Source: Solenopsis invicta (lineage: Eukaryota; Arthropoda; Insecta; Hymenoptera; Formicidae). Taken from it: a DNA stretch of 64,000 nucleotides. Below, piece after piece: positions 24,109 to 36,320 of the stretch (its first letter is position 1; every line of letters begins with the position of its first letter). The notes below the pieces were generated by a model. The model was not told the origin of the DNA and did not search any database. It saw only the letters and a program-made list of their open reading frames with translations. The position numbers and the translations under genes are program-made. The stretch lies in contig NC_052675.1 of the NCBI RefSeq assembly GCF_016802725.1, positions 8,259,622 through 8,323,621 on the forward strand, written 5' to 3'.

Positions 24109-26582
24109 ATGAGTAAAATGTGTGAGCCTGCAACTGCTAAGACTAAAAGTTCAGAAAATTATCAACAAACCCCAAAAGCCCATGTTGAACACAAGGTCTT
24201 ATAATTTTTTAATAATATATTTATAGAATAAATTTTATATTTTGTTTGAATAAATTTTTATTGTTTTCACAAACAGCATGTCATGAAGACCCCTTCCAAG
24301 GAAGTTGTACTAGCAAAGACTAGATTTAGCAAAGATCACGTTGTAGAAGTTACAGTGACAGGATCTAAACGTACTCTGCCTGTTACGAGTTTTAGTCCTA
24401 ACCAAAAAGAAAAGAAAACGTCTACACTTAAGGACAATCAAACTCCAAAAAGCTGGACTAATGTTCTTGGACAACAAAATTTGCTATATATTACACAGCA
24501 AACTTCTAAACATAATGAAGGAGTCAAAAGAAATGTAAATTCTAAAAAGCAACAGGAAAGTGCAGTCAGGCATTCTGTGAGTATTATATAAATATATTTA
24601 AATTTATATATTTATCATATACTTCTGATTTTATTTAAGTAGATTTTATTTCTTATATTAGTATGTTACTAAATATATAATTTCATACAAAAAATATTTT
24701 TTCTATTTCCAATATTTTATATAAAATATATTTTTTATTTATAAAAATTATATTTATAAATAAATATTACAGATGAGATCAGAACAGAAACGCTTAACAT
24801 CACCATGCTCATGTTCATCAATCTTGGTTCAAGATTTTGCTGTACAATGTGATGAAATAAATAATTCCAACAAGTTTGCTGAATTCAATTCAGTATATAT
24901 GTTATATTTAATAAAACAATTAAAAGATTCAGTTAACAAGAAGGATAAAAGAGCTTGTGAAATTTTTACTGAAATGGAACAAATATTGCAGGTATCGGTA
25001 AGCTTTGTAAAATTGACAAACTAACTGAAGTATCGTATTGCTGTAATTTACATTTTTAGACATGTACATTTTATTTCGCATTTTAAAAAATTTTGGTAAA
25101 TTTTTCCATTTTATACCATCATTTATTGCATTGTTATAAATTTGTGCAGGGTCAAGAAACTGAAATAGAATCCAATGCAATTCCATTAAAGGAATCTAAT
25201 AAGAAGAAGGTCATACCATATGAATTGTTCATATCAGAACGAGAAAAATTGCAAAGGTTTGATGTAATATGTCAGTACAATAAGAATTAATAACAATTTT
25301 TTAATTTTTTTTTTTTTTAATTTTAAATCAGTGAAATTCTAAAGCGAGATGAACAACTGAAGGAAGTTGATAAAAAATATTTAGAATTAGAGAGACTTAC
25401 TCAACAATTGGATGAAGAAAAACGGGAAAAGAACAACACAATATCAGTGCTAAGGCAAGAAATTGAAAACAACGAAAGAATAATTATAGATTTGAAGGAA
25501 AACCTACATAAGCAAACAGACCTTGCGCATAAAAATTACATTGATAATAAATATCTAATAATGGAAAAAGATAAACTCTCAATGTTATTTTCATATAAAG
25601 ATGCACAAATTATTAATTATCAAAATACAATAAAGTTAGTATACATCCCGTTAATAATATGTAAATATTTTTAAAAATTTATTAATTAGTGAATGCAAAT
25701 GGCACAAATTACGCAACAACCAATTAACCAATTAGTTAAAATTAAAAGCACGCATATTCTATTTATTCTTTTAATTTATATTATACCAATTTATATTACA
25801 GAGAATTGCAAAATCAGATTACAAGACAATTAAAAACCATAAATGAAATATGTAAAGAAGGAAGCACAAGTCCTCAAATATCGTTAATCCACACAGGGTA
25901 CGCATGTTCATCTCCTAATTCGAGTTTTTCTGATGGTTCCAAATCCTGGCACGATTCACTAGACATTTCTTCAGTAGATTCCGTTCATGAAGAACATCTT
26001 ATTTTAAAAGATGCACCTGTTAAAGATTTTGAACTTGTTAGTTTACTTGATGGAGAATCATCACAGTCTGTATTGCCTGATCAAAATGAAGGTAAATTTG
26101 TTTAAATGTACACGAAATACTAATTAACTATTAATTAGATTACCTTAAAATGCAATTTTTTAATTTATATTAATACAGTATTATTGATATTTATAGTTAT
26201 GAATGATAAAGGAGCGATGCAAAATAATACTGTTTCTTGCCAAAGTGTGAACACGAAGAATGCGATCATAAAGAAATCTTTGCATCATTCAAAGAAGGAT
26301 CACAATAAAGAAAATGATAAGAGAAACATTTCAAGACTCAAGGGGAAACAAAATGATAACACCAAAAATTTGTTTCTTAATGCATCAAAAGTTGTTGAAA
26401 ATGTTACATCTACCACATCAATGATCTCTGACATAAAAAAGCAAAGCGATATGCAAACTAGAAAACCTATTACAGTACCTAGTCCATTACGGGAGTATCC
26501 ACATCCTGATTGGAGCGACAGTAGTTTACCTAGTATTAGTACGGTCTCCAACTTAGACATGGTGCCCTCGAACGATGTTTAG
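24109..26582 (+). CDS. Unrecognised coiled-coil protein (563 aa), seven exons
   Basis: Exons 24109-24195, 24277-24576, 24773-24991, 25150-25256, 25332-25634, 25802-26091 and 26197-26582 sum to 1692 bases with matching phases. Start ATG 24109 follows AT-rich leader sequence, and a second ATG lies three codons on. Residues about 1-130 are basic and Ser/Thr-rich. A short Cys motif (CSCSS) and a helical segment (VYMLYLIKQLKDSVNKKDKR) follow. About residues 205-355 form a clear Glu/Lys-rich coiled coil with heptads (LERLTQQLDEEKREKN). The last third is Ser/Asp/Asn-rich and ends with a DWSDSSLPSIS motif. There is no signal peptide. The layout suits a centrosomal, spindle or scaffold protein, but that is inference from composition. 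Donor 1 (GTCTTA) is weak. A 3' exon alternative starts at 26177 (in frame). Confidence 0.8.
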
Positions 26583-27785
26583 AAAACTGTACTTTTAAAG
26601 TTGAATGATGTGGTGTTCATCGAATTTTCAAACACTCCATGTGTAAGAATTATTGATCGATAATTCTCGCAATCGACTGAATTAATTTTAAATCTTCAGA
26701 ACTGTGATAAATTGTCATTATGTATATTTTACTTGAATAATCAAGTCTAAACGCTAAAGCGATTATACATTAAGTAATCGTAAAAATAATTGCGATATTT
26801 TAAAGATGTTAGCATGTTGTAACACACGATTTGCACATACATTCCTATTAAAATAAAATTTTTATATATTGCACAAATATTGCAAGTTTCCACATTGTTT
26901 TTATATTGTTTAACGCTAAGACATAAATTCAATAAGATTGTAAAACTCAAATTGTAAAAATAGACAGTCAAAAATATTTATTCTGTAATATTTATTCTGT
27001 AAATATATAAAACTTTTATTTGCAATTCGCTTGTAGTTCTCACGGTATCAAGATTTTGACATATAACCTGTACGAATTAACTATGCATATAATATGTTTC
27101 AACATATACATTTGCTTTACGGAGAACAGGTCACGAATATAAATTTTACGCACACAAGAGAACAAGATGTATATATATAGATATATATATATTTTTTTTA
27201 TCACATATGTATATATACAAGTAAAGTATAATACTTATAATATTTTGTAAGTCTTAATAGGATTAAAAGGGAACATTTTAATACACGTAAAACATTCATC
27301 AGCTTTGCATGAAGACGTCTTGAAATACATTTTATATTCGTGTTTTCCAGTAAGCGTGTAGTATGTACCTTTTTTTTCTGTAAACGTTCGGTTTTTTTTT
27401 CTTGACGGCTTCTAATGATCGAGAAACTTCTAACGGCTAATAACATTACGAACACAGTCTTAACGATTCGACGCGCGTAAAATAAATAACGATAAACATC
27501 GAAACGAAAAAGACTGTCTTCGTATTTTCTTTTTTATCTTTTTTCTTTATTATTATTTTTGATCATTCAGATGAAAGTGTGGTGAAAACGGATGATAATG
27601 TTCAAAAAGTCTTTTTATTTTATATTTGTGCTCTCTCACAAGGGAATTTTCCTCACGATTTATTTTTTTTTCTTTCTATATTTTGTTACATAATATACCT
27701 AAGGACGTACCGTGGGTCAGTTTTATAAAATAGTTAATCACATGTATTTCGCAAACAGTCGTTCAATTTTGATTATTAATTTCAG
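26583..27785 (+). other. 3' untranslated and intergenic AT-rich sequence
   Basis: Follows the TAG at 26580-26582. AATAAAATT at about 26853 is a possible polyadenylation signal. A TA tract occurs at about 27168-27190. No further coding exon was seen until 27786. Confidence 0.5.
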
Positions 27786-27997
27786 GCTCGACTCAACGCG
27801 TCATTAGCCCCATTCACCTTTTCATTCCCGCGTTTCGTAGCTTCGACATCGAGAATCCTCCCTTTTCTACCGTTCCAGAAGGCAATGTCCCAATTTGGCG
27901 ACGTCCCGCTCCGCGCTTGAAGAAAATTCCGTCGCGATTTGGCGAATCAAGGATATTGAAGTTCCCTTCTTTCGGATACGTATACTTTCACGTACAA
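27786..27997 (+). CDS. Candidate coding exon without ATG
   Basis: A frame open for about 70 codons is bounded by a good acceptor (attaatttcag ending at 27785) and a perfect donor (GTAAGT at 27998). It reads, in part, VPEGNVPIWRRPAPRLKKIP and FPSFGYVYFHVQ. It needs a preceding exon ending in phase 1 and leaves phase 0. Weakness: another frame is also open for half the length and the reverse strand is partly open, so composition alone could explain it. No family recognised, and no partner exon was linked. Confidence 0.3.
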
Positions 27998-28369
27998 GTA
28001 AGTACGGCTGCCTTTATTATTAATGACGTTTTAAGAAGAAAAAGAAATTAAACGTGGACTTTGATTTGTTGTGTGTTCGCCCATACAATATGTTAAACCT
28101 CTCCCGCGTATGTAGGCCGTATCAAAAGTCGTGCGCATTTCTCCCTCCACAAGATTTTCCATCAATATTCTTAATTGATCGAAACCTTTTGCGTCCTCGA
28201 CATAAGAGCTATAGATATGCCCCAGATCGCATTTCGATCCCAGGATTACACTAGCACACAAAAATATGAATTCTTAATTGACGTATATTTTTATTCTTGA
28301 ATGCTATTTGTTTTCATTTAAGTATGAAATGTCCTCTTCAATTACAATTGTTTACTTGCATCAGTAAGG

Positions 28370-28523
28370 GCCTCTTTCACCAATCTTCTTTAAGCTAACC
28401 AATCAGTTAGTCCATTGGAACCGACCAATTGCATTTGTCATTTCACGTAACAGGCAATGCGATTGGTCAATTAGAATAGACTAACCTGTTGGTTAGTTTA
28501 ACAAAGATTGTGATGAAAGAAGC
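28370..28523. repeat. Palindromic MITE-like element
   Basis: Arm 28370-28437 (ctttcaccaatcttctttaa, then gctaaccaatcagttagtcc, ending gaccaattgcat) matches the reverse complement of 28455-28523 (ctttcatcacaatctttgtt, then aactaaccaacaggttagtc, ending gaccaatcgcat). The loop is short (about 17 bp). Total about 155 bp, noncoding. The shape and ctttca ends suit a small non-autonomous DNA transposon. Confidence 0.75.
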
Positions 28524-28881
28524 AAAGTATATTTTATTCTTAAGATCGTATTCCTGTCTCTAATATCATATCGTTCTCACAACAAGCTCAATCACATTAT
28601 TTGAAAGCTATTTATTCTTGGATTAAGAATTATATATTTGAAAGTGCGCTCGATTTATATTGAAAGCTCACTTGTTTCGCGTTCGCGTGCAGTGCTGGGT
28701 ATGAGAGCTCGGTGGATCCCAGTGTCAATCAAAATGACGGAAATAAGTGATGTAAGTTAAGATATATAGTTTCGTAAGTGAAATATTATATTCATAGGGC
28801 ACGCCCTCAAATGTGATTCAAACTTTCAAAGGTAAGTGAAATGTTCAGCTCGTCCTACCTAACTTACGTTTTAATTAACAG

Positions 28882-29020
28882 ACGGCCGACTTTGTCACAG
28901 CGACAGAGAAACGCCGATTGTCTATACACACAGGCGGATCTACTACCCATAGGTAACATGAGTGAAATGAGCAACGAATCTGCTACAGCAGATCCACCTG
29001 CCTGTACAGGCGCACCGGCG
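28882..29020 (+). CDS. Candidate first coding exon of a + strand gene
   Basis: Acceptor ttttaattaacag ends at about 28881. An ATG at about 28959 (context ggtaacATGA) opens a frame MSEMSNESATADPPACTGAP, running into a strong donor GC|GTAAGT at about 29021. Just upstream, two more strong GTAAGT donors follow short open stretches (28751 after MTEISD, and 28833 after a 35-base segment tttcaaag), so this looks like a cluster of 5' exons or alternative leaders. No downstream exon was found within the window. If the gene is real, its first intron is long, or its remaining exons lie elsewhere. Confidence 0.35.
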
Positions 29021-32000
29021 TAAGTTGACGAAAGGCGTTATTGAAAAAATGTAATCCTAATGCAAGCATATTTAGTGTTGAATGGGCGCAACTCTATTCT
29101 TCGAATGAAGTAAAATCTATTTTCAATTAAGAATACCTTTTCACTTTGTCTTAAGAATAATTTATTCTTTATCGGAGATTATTTATTCTTGGATCAAAGC
29201 ACATTCTGCATTTCTTTAAGAATTCAATTTTTTTGTATGTAGTAAAACGAAATTTCCTAATCGATCGAAAGATAAGATTTTATAATTTGTTCATATTACG
29301 TACTCTCCGATTCGAAGATGGCCCGAAACTCCTTAGTACGTTGTCAATAATTTTTCATATAATTTCAAAAAACTTAATATTCGGGGAGCTTATAGTCATA
29401 CAGGTTGCGAGACTTTTGACACAGCCTATACAAAAAAGTAACGTTAAAATTAGATTTGTTCATATAATAAAAAAAAAAAAAAATCGTACAGTGTCCCGCC
29501 GATGAGAAATCTCGACGGAACATTATTGTAAGTCGATCGACCAGATGATAACAATGGCGTGGCTGATGGAACGACTTGTTGTATACACGCAAATGTTTAC
29601 CACGTAACGATACTGGCTAACTTTTGTCTCTCGGCAGGTTTTCCCGGAGATTGATTTTGTCGAGAGAAATTAGACGAAACGCGATTGTTAATTTTGCACG
29701 CTCGATTAAATTTCGCGACAAATTCCGATCGAAGAAACATTATAGCGCGACTATCACCGGCCACGTGGCTCCCGCGTTTTGTTCATTTCGCATATGCGGA
29801 GATTACTCGGAGAAACGATTCGCGACTCTATCCGAAATCCATTACACGGAACAGTAACAACGAAAGCTGTCGCGCATTCACAAAATCATATCGTTACAGT
29901 TCTTTTTCTCGCGTACAAATAGTCCAGAAGATAAGATCGAGAGCAGAGAAAAATATTTCAAGCACAGTATTCGGCACGATGGAAACCTTTGCGTAAATGT
30001 GTATTTGTGTGTGAATTCGTATATCTATCATTTGTTAATAAATACATATATACAATATGTGTATCTGTCGTGAAGTTAAACGCCGCGGCGCGGCGTTTGC
30101 AATTCGCTTTTGGTACTATCTGCTTCTTCTCCCATTCTTTTGATTTCTCTTCGCATCGAAACAGCATAAATCTGGATAGCCGGAATTAATTGGCGTCAAT
30201 GTACAATCGGACGCTGCGACACAACGGACGAATGGAACACGCTAATTATATTTGTTTGGACAGGCCAGCTCGTTTTCATAATTTCGGAGAAGAAATTAAC
30301 ACTTTCGAGATGTTCCTTTCATGCGGATTATTAACGATCGTAAAACGCGTCGTCGTACGGTATAATATCACTAACATATGTATACGTATCGTATAATGCG
30401 TATATTACAGTAGACGATCATTCGTGTAGAAATCGTAAAATTGTGAGTCGATTAAAATGAATCTAGCCGACTTTAATATCCTAATTAATAGTCTCAACTA
30501 TAATTATACGCCCAAATATAGCTCAGATATCGGAAGTGATAGTGGGCTGTTGTAAAAATAAAAATTTAACATTTGTCATCTTGAGGTTGCATGTATGGAA
30601 GGACATGTTTTATTGTTTTATTGTACGTTATATACTGCTTTGTTCGGTGTAAAAATATAAAGCATTTCGATTACAGACTTCATACGTATGGGCATTGCCA
30701 TTGTTACGGAGTAATCGGCGACTATTACGATAACTTGTCTCACACTTTCTTGTAACTCTTTTCTTCCTCGAAGTAGGATTGCGTGCGCCGCGCCGTTGGA
30801 AAAAAAAACAAATTAATGATAAACAGACGTGAAATGGAACGAGATTAGATGGAGAAGCGCAATTGTGTTTCAAAATCAACTCGTTCCGGAAATTATTTCT
30901 CGATAATCAAGAAGCTTAAAACGTGCAGGCACGTTACGTTGAGAGAATAAAGTGCGATTATTAAAAATCGCGAGAGAGAGAACTCTTTGCATCTTTTTTT
31001 TCTATATAATTGTCCTTTAAACAATAGTTATTACATTTTATAGAAAGTACAATCGTAAACGCGGTGATATTAAAAAAACGTAATCCCAGCTGCAATCCTA
31101 CTTCAAGAAACAGTCCCGAGTTCTCGTTCGTCTAACAATGGCCCAGGCTATGGAGTTAATAATTGCTTTCATGTGGCAATGGTAACAATATGTGTGTATA
31201 ACAAATATACTTAGAACGGTTTCACTTGTGGTATTACGGCTCTCTGCAATAAATCATATTCATCTGTTCAACTGCTGCTGAATAACAAGGTATGCGGAAT
31301 ATATCTGAGTACAACGCGACCGATCGCTTCGCATCGCTTTTCTATCAAACAAAAGACAATTACTCATATAATTATCGAGGAGCAAAAGGTGGCTCCTCTC
31401 GGCTACGCGATTTCCGAATCACTTTTGTTATATCGCTTTTTATCCCGTATGAAGAGAAAAAATTCAAAGAAACCGACTTATTCTATAAAATTGTCAGAGA
31501 TAAGTTAAAAAATTGTCTCTATTCATTTTAATCCTTCAGATGGGGAATTAAGCAACTTAATTCGTTTATTAGAGTAAATTCCTTTCCATTTCGCATCCGG
31601 GCACTTTATTATATCGTTATACTTGATTCCACACAGAAGGAATTAAAAAGATAATTTATTTTTTTTTGAACGCGCGCAAGTTACGCTCACGTTATATTAC
31701 GCTGCGCTTATCGTCCGACGCTGTCAGTTTCTTTTAATTCAATTTCTCTTTACGGGGCGGTTAATTTCTTAAATCTTCGGACACCGGGTGCGCACCTTGG
31801 AGCTCCTTCGATTACGAATAAATCACAAAAGTAATTGTCCGGAAAGCGATGCAGAAGCCTCCGTCGATGTATGGACTTGTTGCAATTAAACACTATACAC
31901 TTCCTGCTCGTGTTCCCAAAACACGACGTACGGACTTTCGAATGACTACTATTTGCAGTCTACTAGGCGCGCAACGAGAGATACGCAATGTGAATTATCG

Positions 32001-32036
32001 TTTATTATTACTAATTATTCCTTGACGAGCATTCGT

Positions 32037-32038
<2 letters not shown>

Positions 32039-32081
<43 letters not shown>
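32039..32081. repeat. (CT)n microsatellite
   Basis: An uninterrupted TC run of about 21 units. It lies about 330 bp from a second, similar array. Confidence 0.97.
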
Positions 32082-32086
<5 letters not shown>

Positions 32087-32406
32087 ACTCTCAAGAATTG
32101 TAAAATTAAGGAACCCATGGTCCTCTATATACACACACACCCTAGTGATTCCCATTTGTTTAATCGTTTACCGTATACCGAGAAACGCGTACGAGAGCGA
32201 TACACGTGTAGTATTGTGACACACGTGCGTGAATGCACCGCCGCCGATGTTGATTATGTAATTTCGATTGATAAAGTCACGGGATAACATCACCGGACGA
32301 GCGGATCTCTCCGTTTTTTTGATTTATCCGGCATATGAAAATAGTAATAATAACGTCACGTAATTAAATATTCTTCGACTATCGCACGTGCGTCCCGATA
32401 CTTTAC

Positions 32407-32409
<3 letters not shown>

Positions 32410-32447
<38 letters not shown>
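32410..32447. repeat. (CT)n microsatellite
   Basis: An uninterrupted CT run of about 18 units, the second of a pair in the same orientation. Confidence 0.97.
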
Positions 32448-32454
<7 letters not shown>

Positions 32455-33418
32455 TAGCGCATATATTTATTATATATAGTATAAACATTTGTTCTCGCGC
32501 ACTTAACGCACTACCATCTCCCAACGCACAGTCACGGAGATACGGAAACGTCATCCAGCATCCGATAAGTGCAACGATCGCAACGTAAAGCTGGGAAAGA
32601 GTTAGTTCTCACTTGTGCTCGCATGGACAGTCGAACGAAACTCTAATCAGTCGATGTGTGGTACAAGCGCGTCCGCTGCCGTCCGGCAATTGCTCTTACT
32701 AGTATAATATAGTACGTATAACATTTTGATTAAGTGACACGTGTCGTGTAACGCGTGCAATCTCACGAGGGAAACCGTCTTATCGAGAAAGGATGAAAAA
32801 CATTGTGGCGTGTCGAAAAGTCGAGCAATCCGCGTTAAAGACCGATTTAAGATCAGTTCGGAAACAATGAGAGAGAGCTGAAGCTTCTAAATTCACGGTT
32901 GTTCGCAGAGAGGAACCAAAGCGGCAACGTAAGAGAAAGACGTTACGACAAGGGAATCCATTGTTGGATTATTATTAGATTAGACCTATGCGCATTCGGC
33001 TCGCATGGATCTAATATCTTTTTCTTCGCGCGTTCGTCATTGAGCACTCGATGTATCGTATAAAGTGTAGGCGAACCATTTGATTTATCATTTTGCGCTA
33101 ATTACAAAAGGTTCAAACGTTACAATGGCATTTGCAAAAGGATCGAAAGGAATCAACCGTAAAGCCAACGAAAAATTCGTGGTTTCTAATAACATGACGT
33201 ATACATTTATTATCTCTAATGTGTACTTCGTTTGTACACGAGGAAAACCAATTATTGTAAATCAATTGAGTTTAAATGAACCAAAGGTACCGCGTTGTTA
33301 TCTTGTCGATAAAATTGTTTCCGGCTTGTTCGAAAACCATCTTTTGGGATTGTCACTTTTTTGCATTGTCTTATCGATACGTCGGAACGACTTGAAAACG
33401 GTCATTAAAATGTAAATA

Positions 33419-33448
33419 TTATTACTGTTATTATTATATTATTATTAA

Positions 33449-33493
<45 letters not shown>
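33419..33493. repeat. (ATT)n microsatellite
   Basis: About 75 bp of ATT units with a few interruptions (tatatt, taata) in the first half. Confidence 0.95.
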
Positions 33494-33496
<3 letters not shown>

Positions 33497-33597
33497 TATT
33501 CTCTCTCTATAAGTCACACTGAATTACGTATTCTTCGGTAGAGCGTGGAAGATGCCTGCAATGTTCGGAGCACCTGTGCGATAATCTATTATATATT

Positions 33598-33598
33598 A

Positions 33599-33641
<43 letters not shown>
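33598..33641. repeat. (TA)n microsatellite
   Basis: About 20 TA units flanked by atgtatata and gtatgtata. Confidence 0.95.
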
Positions 33642-33648
<7 letters not shown>

Positions 33649-34418
33649 ACCTGTGTGTAATAATTGTAGCGATATTTCGAACGTAAAGAAAATTTTATCG
33701 CGACCCTTTCCACCTAATTTCCGCTTGGCGTCGTTAAGTTCCTGAATGTACGTATATATAGATATTTGATTGCCGTGACACGTCAGAGCTCGTTTTCACC
33801 TATGCGAATTGGACGTGGTGAGATTTCACTTTTTTGCTTGTTAATTGTCGCTCGTCCGGAATTTTTTTGCATACCGATTCCGCGAGTCGCGCGGATCGGA
33901 CGCAGCTATACGTTCGTATGAGATCTTATGGCACACCGCTACGTATTAAACGATCGATCACATTTCTTTGTCGTACATATACTCTCTGTAATTGTTACAA
34001 AATTATCTATGTCGTATCTAACTTTGCGTATACCAAACGAGCGTTCGTATGTTGGGAGTTGTGAGAATCGGTACAGAAGCATTTACATAAACTCGTAGAA
34101 AACGAAATGAAAGGAGAATAGATAATTTTCTATTTTGTCCAAAGTAAAATTAACTCGAAATCGAAACAAATGTTAAGAATATTCGAAAGAGAGAATCACG
34201 AGTTACCCTTACGTAAAGAAATTCAACGAGTCAACAGTCGCAGATTCCGCGTATAAAAGTTAAAAAAAAAAAAAAGAAAAAAGAAAAAAATTACCTTGCG
34301 GCAACAAGGCGAGCTTTGATTTTCGCTCAGTGTGCATCTATGATGCATGTGTCGTTAACGCTCGCGCGATTATCGTATACTCGGTTACTCAAATTAATTT
34401 TCGTAATTTCGAAGGCGC

Positions 34419-34426
34419 TGACGTCA
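34419..34426. promoter_or_regulatory. Consensus CRE/ATF site
   Basis: Perfect palindrome TGACGTCA, the CREB/ATF consensus, followed by TCA. A single match of eight bases is expected by chance about once in 65 kb, so function is uncertain. Confidence 0.3.
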
Positions 34427-35380
34427 TCATAACCGAATCAGTGACAAATCGAAGAGTATCACAAAGGAATATATACATATGTAATATGCGGAATATGCAC
34501 CAATCATGGTGGATGCACTCTCGGAATACCGATATCCGTATACCTTCGTCATGACGCGAGGATGAGTTTTAAAGAAACATTTATCTTTTAACAAAAATAA
34601 CATCCCGTCTATGCGTTCGCTTTAACATTTTTACAGTCCAGCTGACCAAAGACATTGTCTATGCAAGCAAACTTATGAATCACTCTGTAGTACGTCGTTA
34701 CTCTCCTACCAGATCTCTCCCTGACTACTCACTCTCTCTCTATCTCTGTCTCTCTCTTTCTCGCCGCTACCTATCTTTCCCCTCCCAGCTTTTCTTAGGG
34801 GTCCTGTGTGCACCTCCTCTCTCCAGGTTTATTTCCACTCCTTGAGAAGGCAGGCAGCCCCTCCTCGAGCTACCGACACGATACACAAAAACGGTCAGAC
34901 TCTGATTCGAAGGTCGGCGAGTGTTTCATTGGCGTAGCAGGTAGCTACTACGATTAAAAAAAAAAATAATAAAAAAGGGATACGTTTTTAAACAGGTAAA
35001 CAGTTGGACGGGCTTCGATGCACAAATGCGCAACGTCGGCGTACATACCTCGCAAAAAACAAAGCGCAGTGGTGGTCCACTTGCATCGTTAGCCGTATCA
35101 TAGCAATCTTTTATTATATAAAATCGAAATGCGCGCGGGTTGAATTATTCTATCTTTGAAATATGCAATTGTGCGAAAATCGAAGAGATTTCTCTCTCGT
35201 CTCACGAAAAGCCCAACGGTACATACAATTATAACTTAACGTAACGTAATTAATAGAGCTGAAGGGTCGAATGTGATTATGTGACTGTGATCTATGTAAA
35301 TCCCAAAGAATTGAAAAAAAAAATAAATAAAAAATAAAAATAAAAATTGTTAAATTTTCGCTCTCAAATTTCTAGTTTAC

Positions 35381-36320
35381 ATTGCGTTGCGCTCAATTCT
35401 TTAACCGAAGGCGCGAGAGATCGGGAAGGGGAATCCGCTATATTGCACGAATCCACAGATCAATTCGTCACAACTGTCACCGAAGCGTTTTTCCACGAAC
35501 GATGGATGCGTTTCGACAATTATTAAATCCAAGGGACAACGCGCGTTGTCAGACACGTCGCGTGTCGTCGATCGCGGGGGAGTCGCGGGCGTCCGCGTCG
35601 CGAATTACAACGAAACCGATAAACGTCGCGTTAAATTTGCAATAATGTTGCGAATGACGTAGCGTCCCGGATACAATGCGCCAATTGTTTACGCTCCGAC
35701 AAACAACAGCGGCCCCGGCGCGGCGCGGCGGTGCACGACAAAGGAACGGCGCGGCGGCGGGCCGCCGCTCGATTAAAATAATAGCGCGCCGGCGGGCGCG
35801 ATGCGTCGCGGTGTCAATTTTCGCGTCGTCCCGCGCCGCGAACTTCGAGATACGGTAAAACGCGCGTAACGGGGAGTAATAAAACGATTAACGTTTGCGG
35901 CGCGTTTCGCCGGGCGAGCGATTAACCTGTTGCTGTTGGTTTATTCATCCCGTCCGGAATTGGGTGAGACGACGAAACTACAGCGAACCTAGCGAACTAA
36001 TCTACTAGTATGCAAACGCCGCCGCCAGCGAGAGTCCTTTGCATAGCAGTCCTTCGGCGTTGCCCTGCTCTGCTCTGCTCTGCCCTGCCCTGCCCTGCCC
36101 TGCCCTGCCCTGTCTTGCCCGTCCCGTCCCGCCCCGACTCGTAATAACAGTCAGACGGTAGTAATCGCCGCCTCACGCGCGCACCACCTCTGCCAACCGC
36201 CGAAACGCAGGTTACATAGATCGACCAGTAATTGGCGAGTTGTCGGTGACAACGAGAGCTACACGCGGTAGCGCGTGGCTCCCTGTCTGTAGCTTCCTCT
36301 CCGTCCTCCATTCTTCATTT
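35381..36320. other. CpG-dense segment
   Basis: Very high CpG density, strongest at 35540-35860 (gcgcggcgg, gggccgccgc), in an otherwise AT-rich neighbourhood. Frames on both strands (87 and 104 aa) are Arg/Ala-rich, as expected from composition. It may be a CpG-rich promoter or unmethylated regulatory island. No transcript could be attached to it. Confidence 0.45.
36061..36120. repeat. (TGCCC)n / (TGCTC)n pentanucleotide array
   Basis: About a dozen tandem five-base units, TGCTC at first and then TGCCC, ending in tgtcttgccc. The opposite strand reads (GGGCA)n. Confidence 0.93.

Larger units (their letters stand above)
29021..35380. other. Noncoding, microsatellite-rich stretch
   Basis: No exon with supporting splice structure was seen. 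It holds a poly-A tract (29469-29482), two long CT arrays, a (TTA)n tract, a TA tract and a CRE-like site, listed separately. Frames up to about 111 aa (for example 33080-33415) show no recognisable domain. Probably intergenic or intronic regulatory DNA. Confidence 0.5.

Noticed and set aside
28031..28261. 76-aa minus-strand frame
   Set aside because: Looked somewhat protein-like but has no splice borders, upstream promoter or known motif; insufficient support.
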